Shown: positions 19,414 to 29,139, counted from the stretch's first letter. The stretch: DNA of 64,000 bases from Pontibacter pamirensis (GCF_010015475.1 NZ_SSNI01000031.1:18339-82338), one strand, 5' to 3'. The notes: a model not told the origin generated them from the sequence alone. Made by a program: numbers and translations.

Positions 19414-20358
19414 ATGTTTCACCACGTAAAAGAATTACAGTTTAACGCAAGGGTATCGAAGCCGGACCCGAAGTTCGCCAGTATGCTGCTGGAGCAGTTC
19501 GGCGGTGCCAACGGAGAGCTGGCGGCAGCCATGCAGTATTTTATGCAGGCCTTCCCGGCACGTCAGCCATACCCGGATAAGTATGATATGCTCATGGATA
19601 TCGCCACAGAGGAGTTCAGTCACCTCGAGATAGTGGGAGCCACCATACAGATGCTCCTTGGCCCGGTAAACGGAGAATTGAAGGACCTGGCTGACAAATC
19701 AGAGATTATGGAGTTGCTCAATGGCAAGGCTGCCAAAGAGAGCATAATCCATGAGGCCATGGTAAACCCCCAATTCATGGTTTTAAGCGGCGGCGGCCCC
19801 ACACTCACTAACAGCCAGGGGGTGCCGTGGAATGCAGGCTATGTGAATGCCAACGGCGACTTGACAGTGGACCTGCGCTCCAACATTGCAGCGGAGTCGC
19901 GCGCCAAGATCGTGTACGAGTACCTGATGCAGTTCACGGATGACCCATATGTGAAGGAGACGCTCCGCTTCCTGATGACGCGCGAGGTGGCCCATGCCCA
20001 GATGTTTGAGGCAGCGCTGGCTACTATCAAGCCGAACTTCCCGCCGGGCATTCGCCAGAGTGACCCGCGCTACAGCAACTCCTACTTCAACATGTCGAGC
20101 GGCCCTGAGGTGCGCGGGCCATGGAACGAAGGGCAAACGCCGTTGATGGGTGAGGAGTGGGTTTATGTGGACGACCCGGTGAAGCATGTGATCGAGTCCA
20201 ACGGCATGACAGACCACGGGCCGAGGGGCACGGACCGCACCGTAGAGGAAACAGATAAACAGAACATACAGCTGAGCGAGGAACGCAGCGGCCACATCAA
20301 GTCCTCCGTTCCCAAAGGGGAAAACCAGTGGAGCACGTATCCTCAGAAGGGTATGTAG
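19414..20358 (+). CDS. manganese catalase A
   Basis: A 314-residue non-haem dimanganese catalase that dismutates hydrogen peroxide. The metal ligands expected for the family are seen: Glu in GANGELAAAMQYF, Glu/His in EEFSHLEIV, Glu in IVYEYLMQF and His in REVAHAQMFEA. The C-terminal tail (AVPK/SSVPKGENQWSTYPQ) is typical of Bacteroidota and Bacillus forms. By hand I count about 14 differences from catalase B at 30072-31016. A damaged DsbA-like gene follows 15 bp downstream, exactly the spacing seen in the second copy, so this is one half of a duplicated block. Confidence 0.93.
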   Translation: MFHHVKELQFNARVSKPDPKFASMLLEQFGGANGELAAAMQYFMQAFPARQPYPDKYDMLMDIATEEFSHLEIVGATIQMLLGPVNGELKDLADKSEIMELLNGKAAKESIIHEAMVNPQFMVLSGGGPTLTNSQGVPWNAGYVNANGDLTVDLRSNIAAESRAKIVYEYLMQFTDDPYVKETLRFLMTREVAHAQMFEAALATIKPNFPPGIRQSDPRYSNSYFNMSSGPEVRGPWNEGQTPLMGEEWVYVDDPVKHVIESNGMTDHGPRGTDRTVEETDKQNIQLSEERSGHIKSSVPKGENQWSTYPQKGM

Positions 20359-20373
20359 CATAGGGTTATGCCT

Positions 20374-20796
20374 ATGACAGAAGGTAAGCCAGAATACAGT
20401 CAACAGAAAAAGAAGCAGGGTTGGTGGAGATTCAGTCTTACACCGACCCTCTTTGTTGTTGGAGCTGGTCCTACGGGTCACAGTGGCGCTACCGCATGGC
20501 GGGCATGATTCCGAGCTGGGAATGGAGTGGCTGAAGGCAAAGCATCTCTCCGACATGCCCGTAGAAGACAGGGGGTGGTTCAATAACCCACTTGGTTCGC
20601 CTTGTCCGGACTGTGTTGCTGTGAGGTGCACGGGGCGGCAGAGATGTACCTGCGCCGGGTGCGGGAGGCTATTATGCTACAGGGCCGGAATATCTTCAAA
20701 AGAGAGGTGCTCTTAGAGGTGGCAAAGGAACAGAACCAGGAAAGCCCTGAACTAATAGAATATGCAAGGTTTGAGCAGGAGCTGAAGAATACTTAA
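20374..20796 (+). pseudogene. degenerate DsbA-like gene (duplicate of 31032-31826)
   Basis: The sequence tracks the intact DsbA-like gene at 31032 from its ATG: the -CTACACCGACC-TTTG-TGTTGGAG- active-site region, WRYRMAGMIP, EAKHLS-MP, WFNNP, then MYLRRVREAIML and LLEVAKE. It has several internal deletions, one removing the segment between the active site and RWRYRMAG and one between the Pro-Ser-Ser region and MYLRR, and the last third is missing. Shifted frames yield only short peptides. It is clearly dead. Confidence 0.85.
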
Positions 20797-20913
20797 CGTA
20801 CTGGAGCGGAGCCACAATTAGAGAAGTAGAGTAGGTGCTAGAACCTAAGGAATTTAGCTTTTAAAAAAAGGAGCAATTGAAGTAGCAGTTAGCAGGGGCA
20901 TCATAAAAGACAC

Positions 20914-21732
20914 ATGAAGGAAAACAGAAACACCGGTACAAGTGAGCAGGAGGCTCCTGTCCAACACTCACCCTCGGCCAAGGCCATACATGACTCCATC
21001 TTTGAGGAAGCGGAGGAAGAACTCACCCGCCCATCCTCCGCCTTGTTCTGGTCGGGGTTGGCTGCCGGTTTGTCCATGGGGTTCTCCATGATTGCGGAGG
21101 GCCTGCTACTTGCTTATTTGCCGGATGAAAGGTGGAGCACGTTGGTTTCGAACTTTGGCTACAGCATAGGGTTCCTCATTGTTATACTCGGCAAGCAGCA
21201 GCTGTTCACAGAAAACACGCTGAAACCCATCCTCCCGCTTCTGCAACGAAAAGACGGAGCCACGCTCTGGAATGTGCTGCGGCTTTGGGGTGTGGTGCTC
21301 GTAGCCAACTTACTGGGAGCGCTTGTTATCAATTTGGCCGCGGCACATACCACGGCCTTCGACGCGCACGTCCACCAGGCGTTCATCAAAATAGGGGAAA
21401 AGGCCATGGAGCCGGATTTCAGCGCTGTACTGGTGCGGGGAATATTTGCCGGTTGGCTCATTGCGTTGATGGTTTGGCTCTTACCATATGCGCAGACGGC
21501 CCGGATATGGGTTATCATAATCATTACCTATATTGTAGGAGTAGGGCACTTTAGCCATGTAATAGCAGGCGCCGTAGAAACTTTCACTTTGGCCGCGATG
21601 GAACAGGCATCCTGGTGGACTGTTCTTCTAAACTATATTTTACCTGCCTTAATTGGAAATGTAGTGGGAGGGGTCGTGCTTGTGGCTGCCATCAACCATG
21701 CGCAGATAAAGACGCGTGAGAGTACAAAGTAG
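20914..21732 (+). CDS. formate/nitrite transporter (FNT) family channel
   Basis: A 272-residue membrane protein with six hydrophobic segments and a ~40-residue hydrophilic N-terminus. Family marks: SALFWSGLAAGLSMGFSM in helix 1, GKQQLFTENTLKPILP after helix 2, GALVINLAAAH at the end of helix 3, and IVGVGHFSHVIAGAVE containing the central pore His. FNT proteins form pentamers passing small monovalent acids such as formate, nitrite or hydrosulfide; the group with a longer N-terminus as here is often annotated simply as formate/nitrite transporter. The anion cannot be told from sequence. ATG 20914 is chosen as the first Met; the next is beyond the first helix. Confidence 0.88.
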   Translation: MKENRNTGTSEQEAPVQHSPSAKAIHDSIFEEAEEELTRPSSALFWSGLAAGLSMGFSMIAEGLLLAYLPDERWSTLVSNFGYSIGFLIVILGKQQLFTENTLKPILPLLQRKDGATLWNVLRLWGVVLVANLLGALVINLAAAHTTAFDAHVHQAFIKIGEKAMEPDFSAVLVRGIFAGWLIALMVWLLPYAQTARIWVIIIITYIVGVGHFSHVIAGAVETFTLAAMEQASWWTVLLNYILPALIGNVVGGVVLVAAINHAQIKTRESTK

Positions 21733-21834
21733 TGCCTTTATTACCCGTTAAACCACAAGAAAGCTCCAGACAGCCTAAGGTGGGAGCCAGCAAAGAATAT
21801 CATCATCAATGCGGTATCTTTTTTATAAAATCGA

Positions 21835-22290
21835 TTTGCCCCTTGCTTCGCATTCTCATAATCGGCAGCGAAGCGAGTGTGGGTGTCCTTCGCGTGTTGG
21901 GAGTCTCTGCAAAGCGAATGCCGCTGCGCATGAGCTCCTATGACTAAGCCCTGAAAGTGCTTCTGGGCTTAGTGCTCGGTTTTGTTCTTACCGCCGGCCA
22001 AATCTCAATGGCAGAAATGCATGTGGTTTTGGTGCTGCTCTTGAGCCTTAAGTTTACGTAAACCTGGCTGGAGAAGAGGTCGGGGAAGTTTGCCAGCCAC
22101 ACTGCGGTCAGCCCTGTTTAACTGTACTATCAGTGACAGTTTCTGGTGCAGGACATGAAAAAGCAGCGGGTAGAGCAGGTAGAAGTGCTCGCAGCGGCAG
22201 GAGCAAAAAGACTGCACGACATGGGCAAGGAAGAGGCTGTTGTCCTGGAAGAGAGCAGAAAGCTGCCCGTCATCAAAAAGCCGGACAAAA
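21835..22290 (+). pseudogene. degenerate DUF421 membrane protein gene
   Basis: Conceptual translation gives VLRVLGVSAKRMPLRMSSYD, a stop, then ALKVLLGLVLGFVLTAGQIS, a membrane stretch, a stop, then QFLVQDMKKQRVEQVEVLAA and EEAVVLEESRKLPVIKK. This is the order of DUF421 (YetF-type) proteins: an R-L-G-K-R-L-S-D N-terminus, membrane helices, and the cytoplasmic domain with a QG-M-R-E-L-R-G motif and an E-A-V-LE-G-SVI end. Several stops and frame changes show that it is dead. Confidence 0.65.
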
Positions 22291-22370
22291 GCAGAGAAGC
22301 AAGGGCACAAGCCTGCGTTCCCTTGGGTAACTCTATTGTGGACTTGCTCCCAAAACGGAAGAGAGGCTTA

Positions 22371-23387
22371 TTATTCTGGCTGGTAGACCTCTTTCCAGGA
22401 CCAGCCGTCCATCTCCAGCAGTGCAGTAAGCAGTTTGCGGCGCTCCCTTAGGTCCTGTTCGAAATATTGTTTTACAGCTTCCTCACCCTTCAGCGGTACC
22501 CCTTTCTCCTCCAACTGCCTTAGGTCAGGGGCAGGAGCTTGTTCGTTGGGGGAGGCGTTCTTCAAGAAGTTTTCTCTCACCACCTCCAGGTAAGAGTCCA
22601 GTGCAGTCTGCAGCATCGACACCTTCACCTCATCAACAGCCACATCCTGCTGTAGGGCATTTCTCAGCAGCTGATACGTCTCGTCCAGCAGCACGATGGC
22701 CGGGGCAACGGACAGCTTCGATTGGCTGTTGTGAAAGTAATGGATCACGGGGTATGATTGATGGTTCATGGTGTGCTTTATCAGCATCTGGCAAAGATCC
22801 GACGTGTTGTCAAAGAAGGAGGCGAAGTCTTTGCCGTTCCAGCTTTTGGTCAGGACCTGCTGCGGGTTTTTACCCATGCCGCTGATGTACAGGCTAAGCG
22901 TGCTTTGCAGGCTGACCGCAGAAAGCACCGGCAGAAAGTAGGTGATGGAGGTGGTAATGAAAACCAGCCCGGAATACGCCGCCATATCCGTGACGATGCG
23001 CCAGAAGTCGTTCGAGGCAACGTAGTCCCCTACCCCCAATGTGGACAGGGTAAACCCCGCGTAGTACAGCTTCTCCACCGCACTGGCATCTGTCTTGGTG
23101 ATGCTGTGCACAACAGAACCGGGGTCGGACAACAGGGCGAGAAACAAACCCGACCAAAATCCAACGATCCAGACTAAAAGCACAGAAACCAGCACAGCTG
23201 GACCTGCATAGCTCAAGAGTTTGGATTTTCCCCTCTTTCCTGCAGCTAAGAAGAAAAGTTTGTACACTGCCCGAGACACTAGGATCGTTACCATGCCGCC
23301 GCCGTTGGAGGAAAGGGTGGTTTTGATGATGTCCAGTGCGGTGATGGCAAAAACAAGCGCTCCAAGAGCAAAATAAAAGACGTTCAT
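22371..23387 (-). CDS. potassium-channel-like pore protein (paralogue 1)
   Basis: A 338-residue protein. Membrane segments lie near residues 1-20, 58-90 and 130-160, with a pore loop STLGVGDYV whose selectivity filter TLGVGD is close to the TVGYGD signature of K+ channels. The C-terminal ~170 residues are soluble, with SWNGKDFASFF, then HTMNHQSYPVIHYFHNS and a helical tail ending RRKLLTALLEMDGW. The paralogue at 33323-34315 shares this architecture, including the WNG-DF, YP/FPILHYY and RKL elements. The conserved C-terminal domain suggests a regulatory function; its ligand is unknown. The ATG at 23385-23387 is the first Met and leads directly into helix 1. Confidence 0.75.
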   Translation of the reverse strand: MNVFYFALGALVFAITALDIIKTTLSSNGGGMVTILVSRAVYKLFFLAAGKRGKSKLLSYAGPAVLVSVLLVWIVGFWSGLFLALLSDPGSVVHSITKTDASAVEKLYYAGFTLSTLGVGDYVASNDFWRIVTDMAAYSGLVFITTSITYFLPVLSAVSLQSTLSLYISGMGKNPQQVLTKSWNGKDFASFFDNTSDLCQMLIKHTMNHQSYPVIHYFHNSQSKLSVAPAIVLLDETYQLLRNALQQDVAVDEVKVSMLQTALDSYLEVVRENFLKNASPNEQAPAPDLRQLEEKGVPLKGEEAVKQYFEQDLRERRKLLTALLEMDGWSWKEVYQPE

Positions 23388-23589
23388 GACGAGCAGGTAG
23401 TAAGATTAGTTTTGTCTGCTAAACGTAACTACTTTGGTTGGGTTTGTGAACCGACTCCCAACGGCCTCAAGGGAGGCGCCTGAGGTTTGGCGGGTAGGCA
23501 AGGCTACAGCGGCTATTTGTATTTTCTAGAACAAGGACAATGCCCTGCTACTAAAATTTATAAAAGTAAGTGCCAAATATATAAAACAC

Positions 23590-24060
23590 TTGAAGAGTGG
23601 GTGGGTATAACCCAAGATACTACGGATGGAACGCTTTGCTTTAACGCTGCCGATAACAAGAACCCCCTTCCAGATTGCCCTGATGCGGATAGCATTGGCA
23701 ACAGCTTTAGCCCCTGTCATAGAGTTTAAGAACAGCATGACATACCCTGAGGAGGGGTTGGGAATTGCAGGTATAGGCGGCTACGTGTACAGAGGGGAAA
23801 GGCAGGCGCAGCTTAACGGGAGTTATCTTTTCGGCGTGTGGACGCAGCATCATGAAAAACCTGACGGTGCTATTTTCGCTGCCAGCGTAGCTGGAGAGCA
23901 AGAGCCCTGGGAGTACAGGAAGCTTCACTTCCGCAACAGGGCAGATGGCTCATTAGGACACTATCTGCTGAGCTTTGGCCAGGACAACAGTGGGGCACTG
24001 CTGGTCAACGATGAACACGGTCCCCATGGCAACACAGGGAAGGTCTATCAGATTAATTAA
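23590..24060 (+). pseudogene. C-terminal remnant of a PQQ-dependent sugar dehydrogenase-like protein
   Basis: One frame gives GTLCFNAADNKNPLPDCPD and IGNSFSP. After a one-base shift at the CCCC run near 23712, another continues PVIEFKNSMTYPEEGLGIAG, GGYVYRG, LNGSYLFGVWTQHHEKPDG and HGNTGKVYQIN. This matches the C-terminal third of soluble aldose sugar/sorbosone dehydrogenases (glucose dehydrogenase type, PF07995). The N-terminal two thirds are absent. The piece from 23626 could still make a 144-residue protein, but it lacks a signal peptide and the catalytic part. Confidence 0.7.
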
Positions 24061-24181
24061 GCAGAACCAGCCACCCTTAAGACAGTTGTTTGTTCCCACT
24101 ATCAACTGCCTCTGCTAAAGCTCAACGGTAAGTTTACCGGCACAAGTACTAGCATTTAATTTAACGTAAGAAGCAAAAAAC

Positions 24182-26560
24182 GTGAAAACACTAGCATTCA
24201 ATACTCTGGTTGTTATTCTGGTAACAGTTCTGATATTTACCGGAGAGAAGACAGCTGCACAAAATGACACCGTCGTCTACCGTCTCACTATTAACCAGGG
24301 AAAAGTAAAAATAGCCGGCCGAGAGAGTATGGGTATGACTGTCAATGGAAGTGTTCCCGGTCCTACTCTTCGCTTTACAGAAGGAGAATATGCTGTGATG
24401 TACGTCAAAAATGAAATGGACGTGGAAACCTCCGTGCATTGGCATGGCCTGCTGCTTCCCAACTTTTATGACGGAGTACCTTACCTGACCACACCGCCTA
24501 TAGAGCCCGGGAATATTCAGAAGTATGAGTTTCCCCTCATTCAGGCTGGCACCTACTGGTATCATTCCCATACCATGCTGCAGGAACAAAGTGGTGTATA
24601 TGGGTCAATCATCATAGAACCTAAAGAACCGTCCGACAGCTATAGTTACGACCATGAACAGGTACTGGTGCTGTCTGACTGGACTTTTCAGAAACCCAGG
24701 AATGTACTCCGAAACCTGAAGCGCGGCAACGAATGGTACAATGTTAGAAAAGGTACGGCTACCCCATTAAACCAGGTAATTGCCAGAGGTGCCTTGGGCG
24801 CTCAACTAGATTTCTGGCGACAGCGCATGGAAGGAGCAGATATCGCAGACATCTATTACCCGGCCTTTTTAACGAACGGCGATACAGTACAGTACTACAC
24901 TAAGTATGAAGCCGGGGATAAGGTAAGGCTACGCATCATTAATGCAGCCGCATCTTCTCAGTTTTGGCTCACCTTCGGGGGCGCTCCGCCCCTTTTGATA
25001 TCGGCCGACGGGCTGGATGTGGTTCCGGTGGAAAAAGACAGGCTTTTTATATCCATAGCAGAAACCTATGACCTGATTGTCACCATTCCTGAAAGTGGGC
25101 AAATCCAGATGCGGGCCATGGCGCAGGATGGTTCAGGGGCTACACATGCCTATTTTGGCAGTGGTCCTGTATTAGCAGCCGAGGTACTGCCAAGGCCTGA
25201 CAAAATAGGGATGATGATGCAGATGGCCGAAATGGATATGCGCATGGGCGCGCCGGCCATGAAGTTCAACCCGAGCGAAGTAGAGCCCTACGAGTTTATG
25301 AGAGAATGGGGCATGCAGATGGAACATGGTGAAAAGACGGTAGAAGGTATGGATATGGAGCAAGATGCGAAAATGGAACATGGCATGAACAGGGAAAAGA
25401 TGCCTGCCATGGAGCATGATTCTCATGAACCGGCTGCTGATACCCTTAAAACCGACCATGCCTCCATGCATCATGGCCAAACAGCAGCGAAAGGCCAGCC
25501 AGTGGGGGAGCCCGAAATGCCTGGAATGGGAATGTTTGCAGAATACAATTACGATTTTCTGCAGGCCCCTGCCACTACTGCCATTGATGAGAATCAACCT
25601 GAGAGAGAGATTCTGCTTAACCTGACAGGCAATATGTGGCGCTACATCTGGAGCATGAATGGGGTACCTCTGGCCGAAGCCGACATGATTAAAATTGAAA
25701 AAGGGGAGAAGGTGCGTATTATATTCAACAACCTGACTATGATGCATCACCCCATGCACCTGCACGGGCACTTCTTCCGTGTGCTCAACAAACATGGCGC
25801 CTATTCTCCGCTCAAGCATACGGTCAATGTAGCCCCTATGCAGAAAACCATCATTGAATTTGATGCCAGTGAAGACAGCGACTGGTTTTTGCACTGCCAT
25901 GTGCTGTACCACATGGTGGGCGGCATGGCCCGCGCAATAACTTACCAGACTGCCCGCAACCCACTCATGAAGGAATATCCGAGAAAAATTCTTTTTAACG
26001 AAGGCAATCACCTGTACACCTGGGGCCTGGCCGAGGTGGCCTCCCACATGACAGAGCTGAACCTGGTGTCTTCCAATATCCGCAATCAATTTAATTTAAA
26101 TGTGGAATTTGGGTACAACCAGAACCTGGAAGCCGAGCTTACCTATGAAAGATACTTGTACGATTATTTTCGTGTGTTTGCAGGCGTAAACGTTGAAAAT
26201 GAAATGGATAACAGCCTCGATGAGGTAAACCCTGTTGCAGTTGCTGGTATCCGCTACTTTACGCCTTACATGTTTAACCTCGATGTGCGCATCGACCATA
26301 AACTACGGCCGGAACTGCGACTCAGCCGGGAAATCATGATTTTCCCCCGCACCTTTATTTTCGGCGAATACGAGCACCAATTCAATTTCGGGTGGGTAGA
26401 AAGGTCAGGTGAACCCCAAAGCCTTGACCAGTCGGTTAACTTCGAACAGGAAATTACCTGGAGCGCGGGCCTGGAATATATGCTTAACCGGAATTTTTCC
26501 CTTATGAGCAGCTACGATAACCGCTTTGGGGCAGGTGGAGGGCTAACAGTGAGGTTTTAA
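24182..26560 (+). CDS. multicopper oxidase (CopA-like) with C-terminal CopB-like barrel domain
   Basis: A 792-residue protein, probably exported (hydrophobic stretch at ~5-25, then AAQND). Residues ~30-600 form three cupredoxin domains with the copper-ligand motifs HWHGLLLP, YWYHSHT, HHPMHLHGHFF (~521-531) and HCHVLYHM (~571-578). A Met/His-rich insert occupies ~345-450 (MMMQMAEMDMRM, MEHGMNREKM, HASMHHGQ), typical of copper-resistance CopA. After ARAITYQTARNPL the last ~190 residues are aromatic, beta-strand-like repeats (LTYERYLYDYFRVFAGVNVEN, FIFGEYEHQFNFGWV, FSLMSSYDNRFGAGGGL) like the CopB outer-membrane barrel. It thus joins two proteins that are separate in Pseudomonas. It likely oxidises Cu(I) outside the cytoplasmic membrane. 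Confidence 0.85.
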   Translation: MKTLAFNTLVVILVTVLIFTGEKTAAQNDTVVYRLTINQGKVKIAGRESMGMTVNGSVPGPTLRFTEGEYAVMYVKNEMDVETSVHWHGLLLPNFYDGVPYLTTPPIEPGNIQKYEFPLIQAGTYWYHSHTMLQEQSGVYGSIIIEPKEPSDSYSYDHEQVLVLSDWTFQKPRNVLRNLKRGNEWYNVRKGTATPLNQVIARGALGAQLDFWRQRMEGADIADIYYPAFLTNGDTVQYYTKYEAGDKVRLRIINAAASSQFWLTFGGAPPLLISADGLDVVPVEKDRLFISIAETYDLIVTIPESGQIQMRAMAQDGSGATHAYFGSGPVLAAEVLPRPDKIGMMMQMAEMDMRMGAPAMKFNPSEVEPYEFMREWGMQMEHGEKTVEGMDMEQDAKMEHGMNREKMPAMEHDSHEPAADTLKTDHASMHHGQTAAKGQPVGEPEMPGMGMFAEYNYDFLQAPATTAIDENQPEREILLNLTGNMWRYIWSMNGVPLAEADMIKIEKGEKVRIIFNNLTMMHHPMHLHGHFFRVLNKHGAYSPLKHTVNVAPMQKTIIEFDASEDSDWFLHCHVLYHMVGGMARAITYQTARNPLMKEYPRKILFNEGNHLYTWGLAEVASHMTELNLVSSNIRNQFNLNVEFGYNQNLEAELTYERYLYDYFRVFAGVNVENEMDNSLDEVNPVAVAGIRYFTPYMFNLDVRIDHKLRPELRLSREIMIFPRTFIFGEYEHQFNFGWVERSGEPQSLDQSVNFEQEITWSAGLEYMLNRNFSLMSSYDNRFGAGGGLTVRF

Positions 26561-27006
26561 AAAGGCCTTTTAGTCCATAATGTAGCAACTCCACTGTCTT
26601 GTAGAGCGGCTAGATGCTTCATGAGCATATTGACTAACTCCTACCGCTACAGACCAGCGTGATAAATTCTCTTGCAACTCTGTTTAAGAGGAGGGCAAGC
26701 ACCCGTAGTCGGCAACATCAGCACAACGGTGAAAGGCTGGGTTCAAACCTGGTACGCTAATGACGCGAGTGCGGCTTGCCTTTTAATTTAAAGCAGGAGA
26801 AGGCACAGTTTCCAATGAGCCTTCTCCTGCTTTGTCCTTACAAAGAATGATGAAGAGCGCTTTCAGCAGCAGCAAGACATCTGTTACTAGCTTTTCGGAT
26901 GCGACAAGACCATGACGTGGCCACAGCTTAGTGTTCCCAAGCCAACGCAAGGCTATGAAAATGGCGCTTATCCCCTGTATTCATGTGGAGTCTGCGGTGG
27001 TTTACA
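26561..27006. other. intergenic region with a long inverted repeat
   Basis: No gene is supported. Perfect 15-bp arms at 26790-26804 and 26819-26833 (14-bp loop) form a hairpin that may end transcription of the convergent multicopper oxidase and P-type ATPase genes. The rest shows no recognisable motif. Confidence 0.5.
26790..26833. terminator. hairpin between convergent copper genes
   Basis: AAAGCAGGAGAAGGC pairs perfectly with GCCTTCTCCTGCTTT. It is a candidate bidirectional terminator, but no long T-run follows and it lies 230 bp past the upstream stop. Confidence 0.5.
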
Positions 27007-29139
27007 CTACTTTATCTGCCTTCGCAGCAGCTGCGCATTGATGGCGACAACGACAGTACTCAGGCTCATAAGGGCGGCACCGACAGCCGGCGAAATCATG
27101 ATTCCCTGCTGGTAAAGCACCCCGGCAGCAAGCGGCAGGGCAATAATGTTATAGCCCGTGGCCCAGATGAGGTTCTGTATCATTTTAAGGTAGGTAGCCT
27201 TTCCGAAGAGAATGAGAGAGGCGATGTCCTGCGGGTTGCTGTTCACAAGGATGATGTCAGCTGTCTCGGCGGCCACATCCGTGCCGGAGCCTACCGCGAT
27301 GCCCACGTCTGCCTGCGCCAGGGCTGGGGCATCGTTTACGCCGTCGCCCGTCATGGCCACGAATTCTCCCTGTGCCTGCAGTTCCTTCACCTTTTCCTGC
27401 TTCTGGTGCGGCAGCACGTTGGCCAGGTAGCCGTCCATGCCCAGTTTGTCGCTCACGCTTTTGGCCACCCGCTCATTATCTCCTGTCAGCAGCAGGTTCT
27501 TGATGCCGTTTTCCTTCAACACCCGGATTGCTTCTGCAGACTCAGGGCGTATCTGGTCCCGGAGCGTGATATAGCCTGCAACCTGCCCGTTTACCAGCAC
27601 ATACACCACCGTCTCCACGCCCTCCTCCGCCTGGCTCTGGGGCACCTGCACATTAAACTCCTTGATGTAATTCGGCCCAACTACCTTCACGTCGTGGCCC
27701 TCCACCGTTCCTTCCAGCCCTTTGCCAGGCAGGTATTTAAATTTATCAGATGGTGGCACCGTGATGCCCTCCGCCTTCGCCTTCTTCAGGATGCCCTGCG
27801 AGATGTAATGTTCCGAGTGCTGCTCCACGCCAGCTGCCAATCTAAGTAACTCCTGTTCGCTTATAGTCTGCTGAAACACCACTACCTGCGCTACCTCATG
27901 GGAGCCCTGGGTCAGGGTGCCAGTCTTGTCGAAAATAATAGTGGTGATGTTGCGGGAGTTCTCAAAGGCCGTACGGTTGCGGATGAGCAGGCCGTTGTTT
28001 GCTGATACGGCCGTGGAAATAGCCACCACCAGCGGGATAGCCAACCCGAGCGCATGCGGGCAGGAGATAACCATCACCGTCACCATGCGCTCCAGGGCAA
28101 AATCCAGCTCGGCACCGGCAACGAGCCACGCGGCCAGTGTGCCAAAGCCAGCCGTCAGCGCCAGGTAGGCCAGCCATTTGGCAGCCTTGTCAGCCAGCCG
28201 CTGCGTTTCAGACTTTGTCTTCTGCGCCTCCTGCACCAGGGTGATGACCTTGTTCAGGTAGCTGTCCTTGCCGGTACTCTCCACGCGCACCTGCAGGGAA
28301 CCGTTGCCGTTGATGGAGCCGCCGATAACTTTGTCCTCCTTTTCTTTCTGCACCGGTTTGCTCTCGCCGGTCAGCATGCTCTCGTTCAGGTAACTTTCCC
28401 CTTGTACCACTGAGCCGTCCGCAGGCACTTTCTCCCCGGGTTTAACCAGAATAATATCTCCCTGCCGGAGTTCCTCTACCTTCACCGTCACAGTTTGGCC
28501 GTCCCGGATAACCTGCGCCTCGGCCGGCATCATGCTCACCAGCAATTCCAGCGCCTTGGATGCTCCCAGTACCGAGCGCATCTCAATCCAGTGGCCCAGC
28601 AGCATCACCACTATCAGCGTGGCCAGCTCCCAGAAAAAGTCCATGCCTTCCAGCCCAAAGGTGACGGCCGTGCTGTAGAGGTAAGCCACCGTGATGGCCA
28701 CACCAATGAGTGTCATCATACCCGGAGCCCCTTTCTTCACCTCCGCCGCCAGCCCCGTGAGGAAAGGCCATCCGCCATAGAAAAAGATGATGCTGGAAAG
28801 AACGAAGGCGATGTACATGCTGTAAGGCACTTCCAGCTTATAGCCCAGGATTTGCTGCACCATGGGGCTGAGAACAATAACAGGCACCGACAGCACCAAT
28901 GATACCCAGAAGCGCTTCTTGAAGTCCTCTATCATCATGCGGTGGTGATCGTGCCCTCCACCGCCATGGCCTTCGTGCCCGCTTTGCTCATCATATGGCG
29001 GGTGGTGGCCCGTATCTTTGTGCATGGCATCGCTGTGACCGTGCAGCGTTTTCTCCTCCAGCCGCTCTTCAACCTTACCTGCCTTGCTTTTCGCCTGCCT
29101 CTTGGCGCTATGGTTGTGATGGTCTTGATCGTGGTTCAT
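27007..29139 (-). CDS. CopB-type copper-translocating P1B ATPase
   Basis: A 710-residue metal-exporting P-type ATPase. The N-terminal ~70 residues are His-rich (DQDHHNHS, GHHPPYDEQSGHEGHGGGGHDHH) and lack the CxxC metal-binding domain. Catalytic marks are TGES (MLTGESKPV), the transport-site motif CPH in VISCPHALGLAIPL, DKTGTLTQG with the phosphorylated Asp, and TGDGVNDAPAL. CPH and a His-rich N-terminus define the CopB (P1B-3) group, which exports copper or silver, rather than the CPC group. It is convergent to the multicopper oxidase gene, so the two form a copper detoxification pair. The ATG at 29137-29139 precedes the His-rich region. Confidence 0.9.
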   Translation of the reverse strand: MNHDQDHHNHSAKRQAKSKAGKVEERLEEKTLHGHSDAMHKDTGHHPPYDEQSGHEGHGGGGHDHHRMMIEDFKKRFWVSLVLSVPVIVLSPMVQQILGYKLEVPYSMYIAFVLSSIIFFYGGWPFLTGLAAEVKKGAPGMMTLIGVAITVAYLYSTAVTFGLEGMDFFWELATLIVVMLLGHWIEMRSVLGASKALELLVSMMPAEAQVIRDGQTVTVKVEELRQGDIILVKPGEKVPADGSVVQGESYLNESMLTGESKPVQKEKEDKVIGGSINGNGSLQVRVESTGKDSYLNKVITLVQEAQKTKSETQRLADKAAKWLAYLALTAGFGTLAAWLVAGAELDFALERMVTVMVISCPHALGLAIPLVVAISTAVSANNGLLIRNRTAFENSRNITTIIFDKTGTLTQGSHEVAQVVVFQQTISEQELLRLAAGVEQHSEHYISQGILKKAKAEGITVPPSDKFKYLPGKGLEGTVEGHDVKVVGPNYIKEFNVQVPQSQAEEGVETVVYVLVNGQVAGYITLRDQIRPESAEAIRVLKENGIKNLLLTGDNERVAKSVSDKLGMDGYLANVLPHQKQEKVKELQAQGEFVAMTGDGVNDAPALAQADVGIAVGSGTDVAAETADIILVNSNPQDIASLILFGKATYLKMIQNLIWATGYNIIALPLAAGVLYQQGIMISPAVGAALMSLSTVVVAINAQLLRRQIK

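Noticed and set aside
19783..20631. 282-residue antisense frame across Mn-catalase A
   Set aside because: It overlaps the conserved catalase on the opposite strand and has low-complexity, unlike-protein composition; a parallel shadow exists at 30675-31391 across catalase B.
20453..20716. 87-residue Cys-rich open frame inside the DsbA remnant
   Set aside because: Nucleotide alignment with the intact gene at 31032 shows it is an out-of-frame product of the deleted copy.
25172..26089. 305-residue open frame antisense to the multicopper oxidase gene
   Set aside because: It mirrors the codon bias of the His/Met-rich coding strand; composition is His/Val-rich without any domain, and it overlaps a clear gene.
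26735..26765. GGTTCAAACC-like stretch resembling a tRNA T-loop
   Set aside because: The flanking bases do not pair to form a T-arm, and no acceptor or anticodon arm can be built around it.
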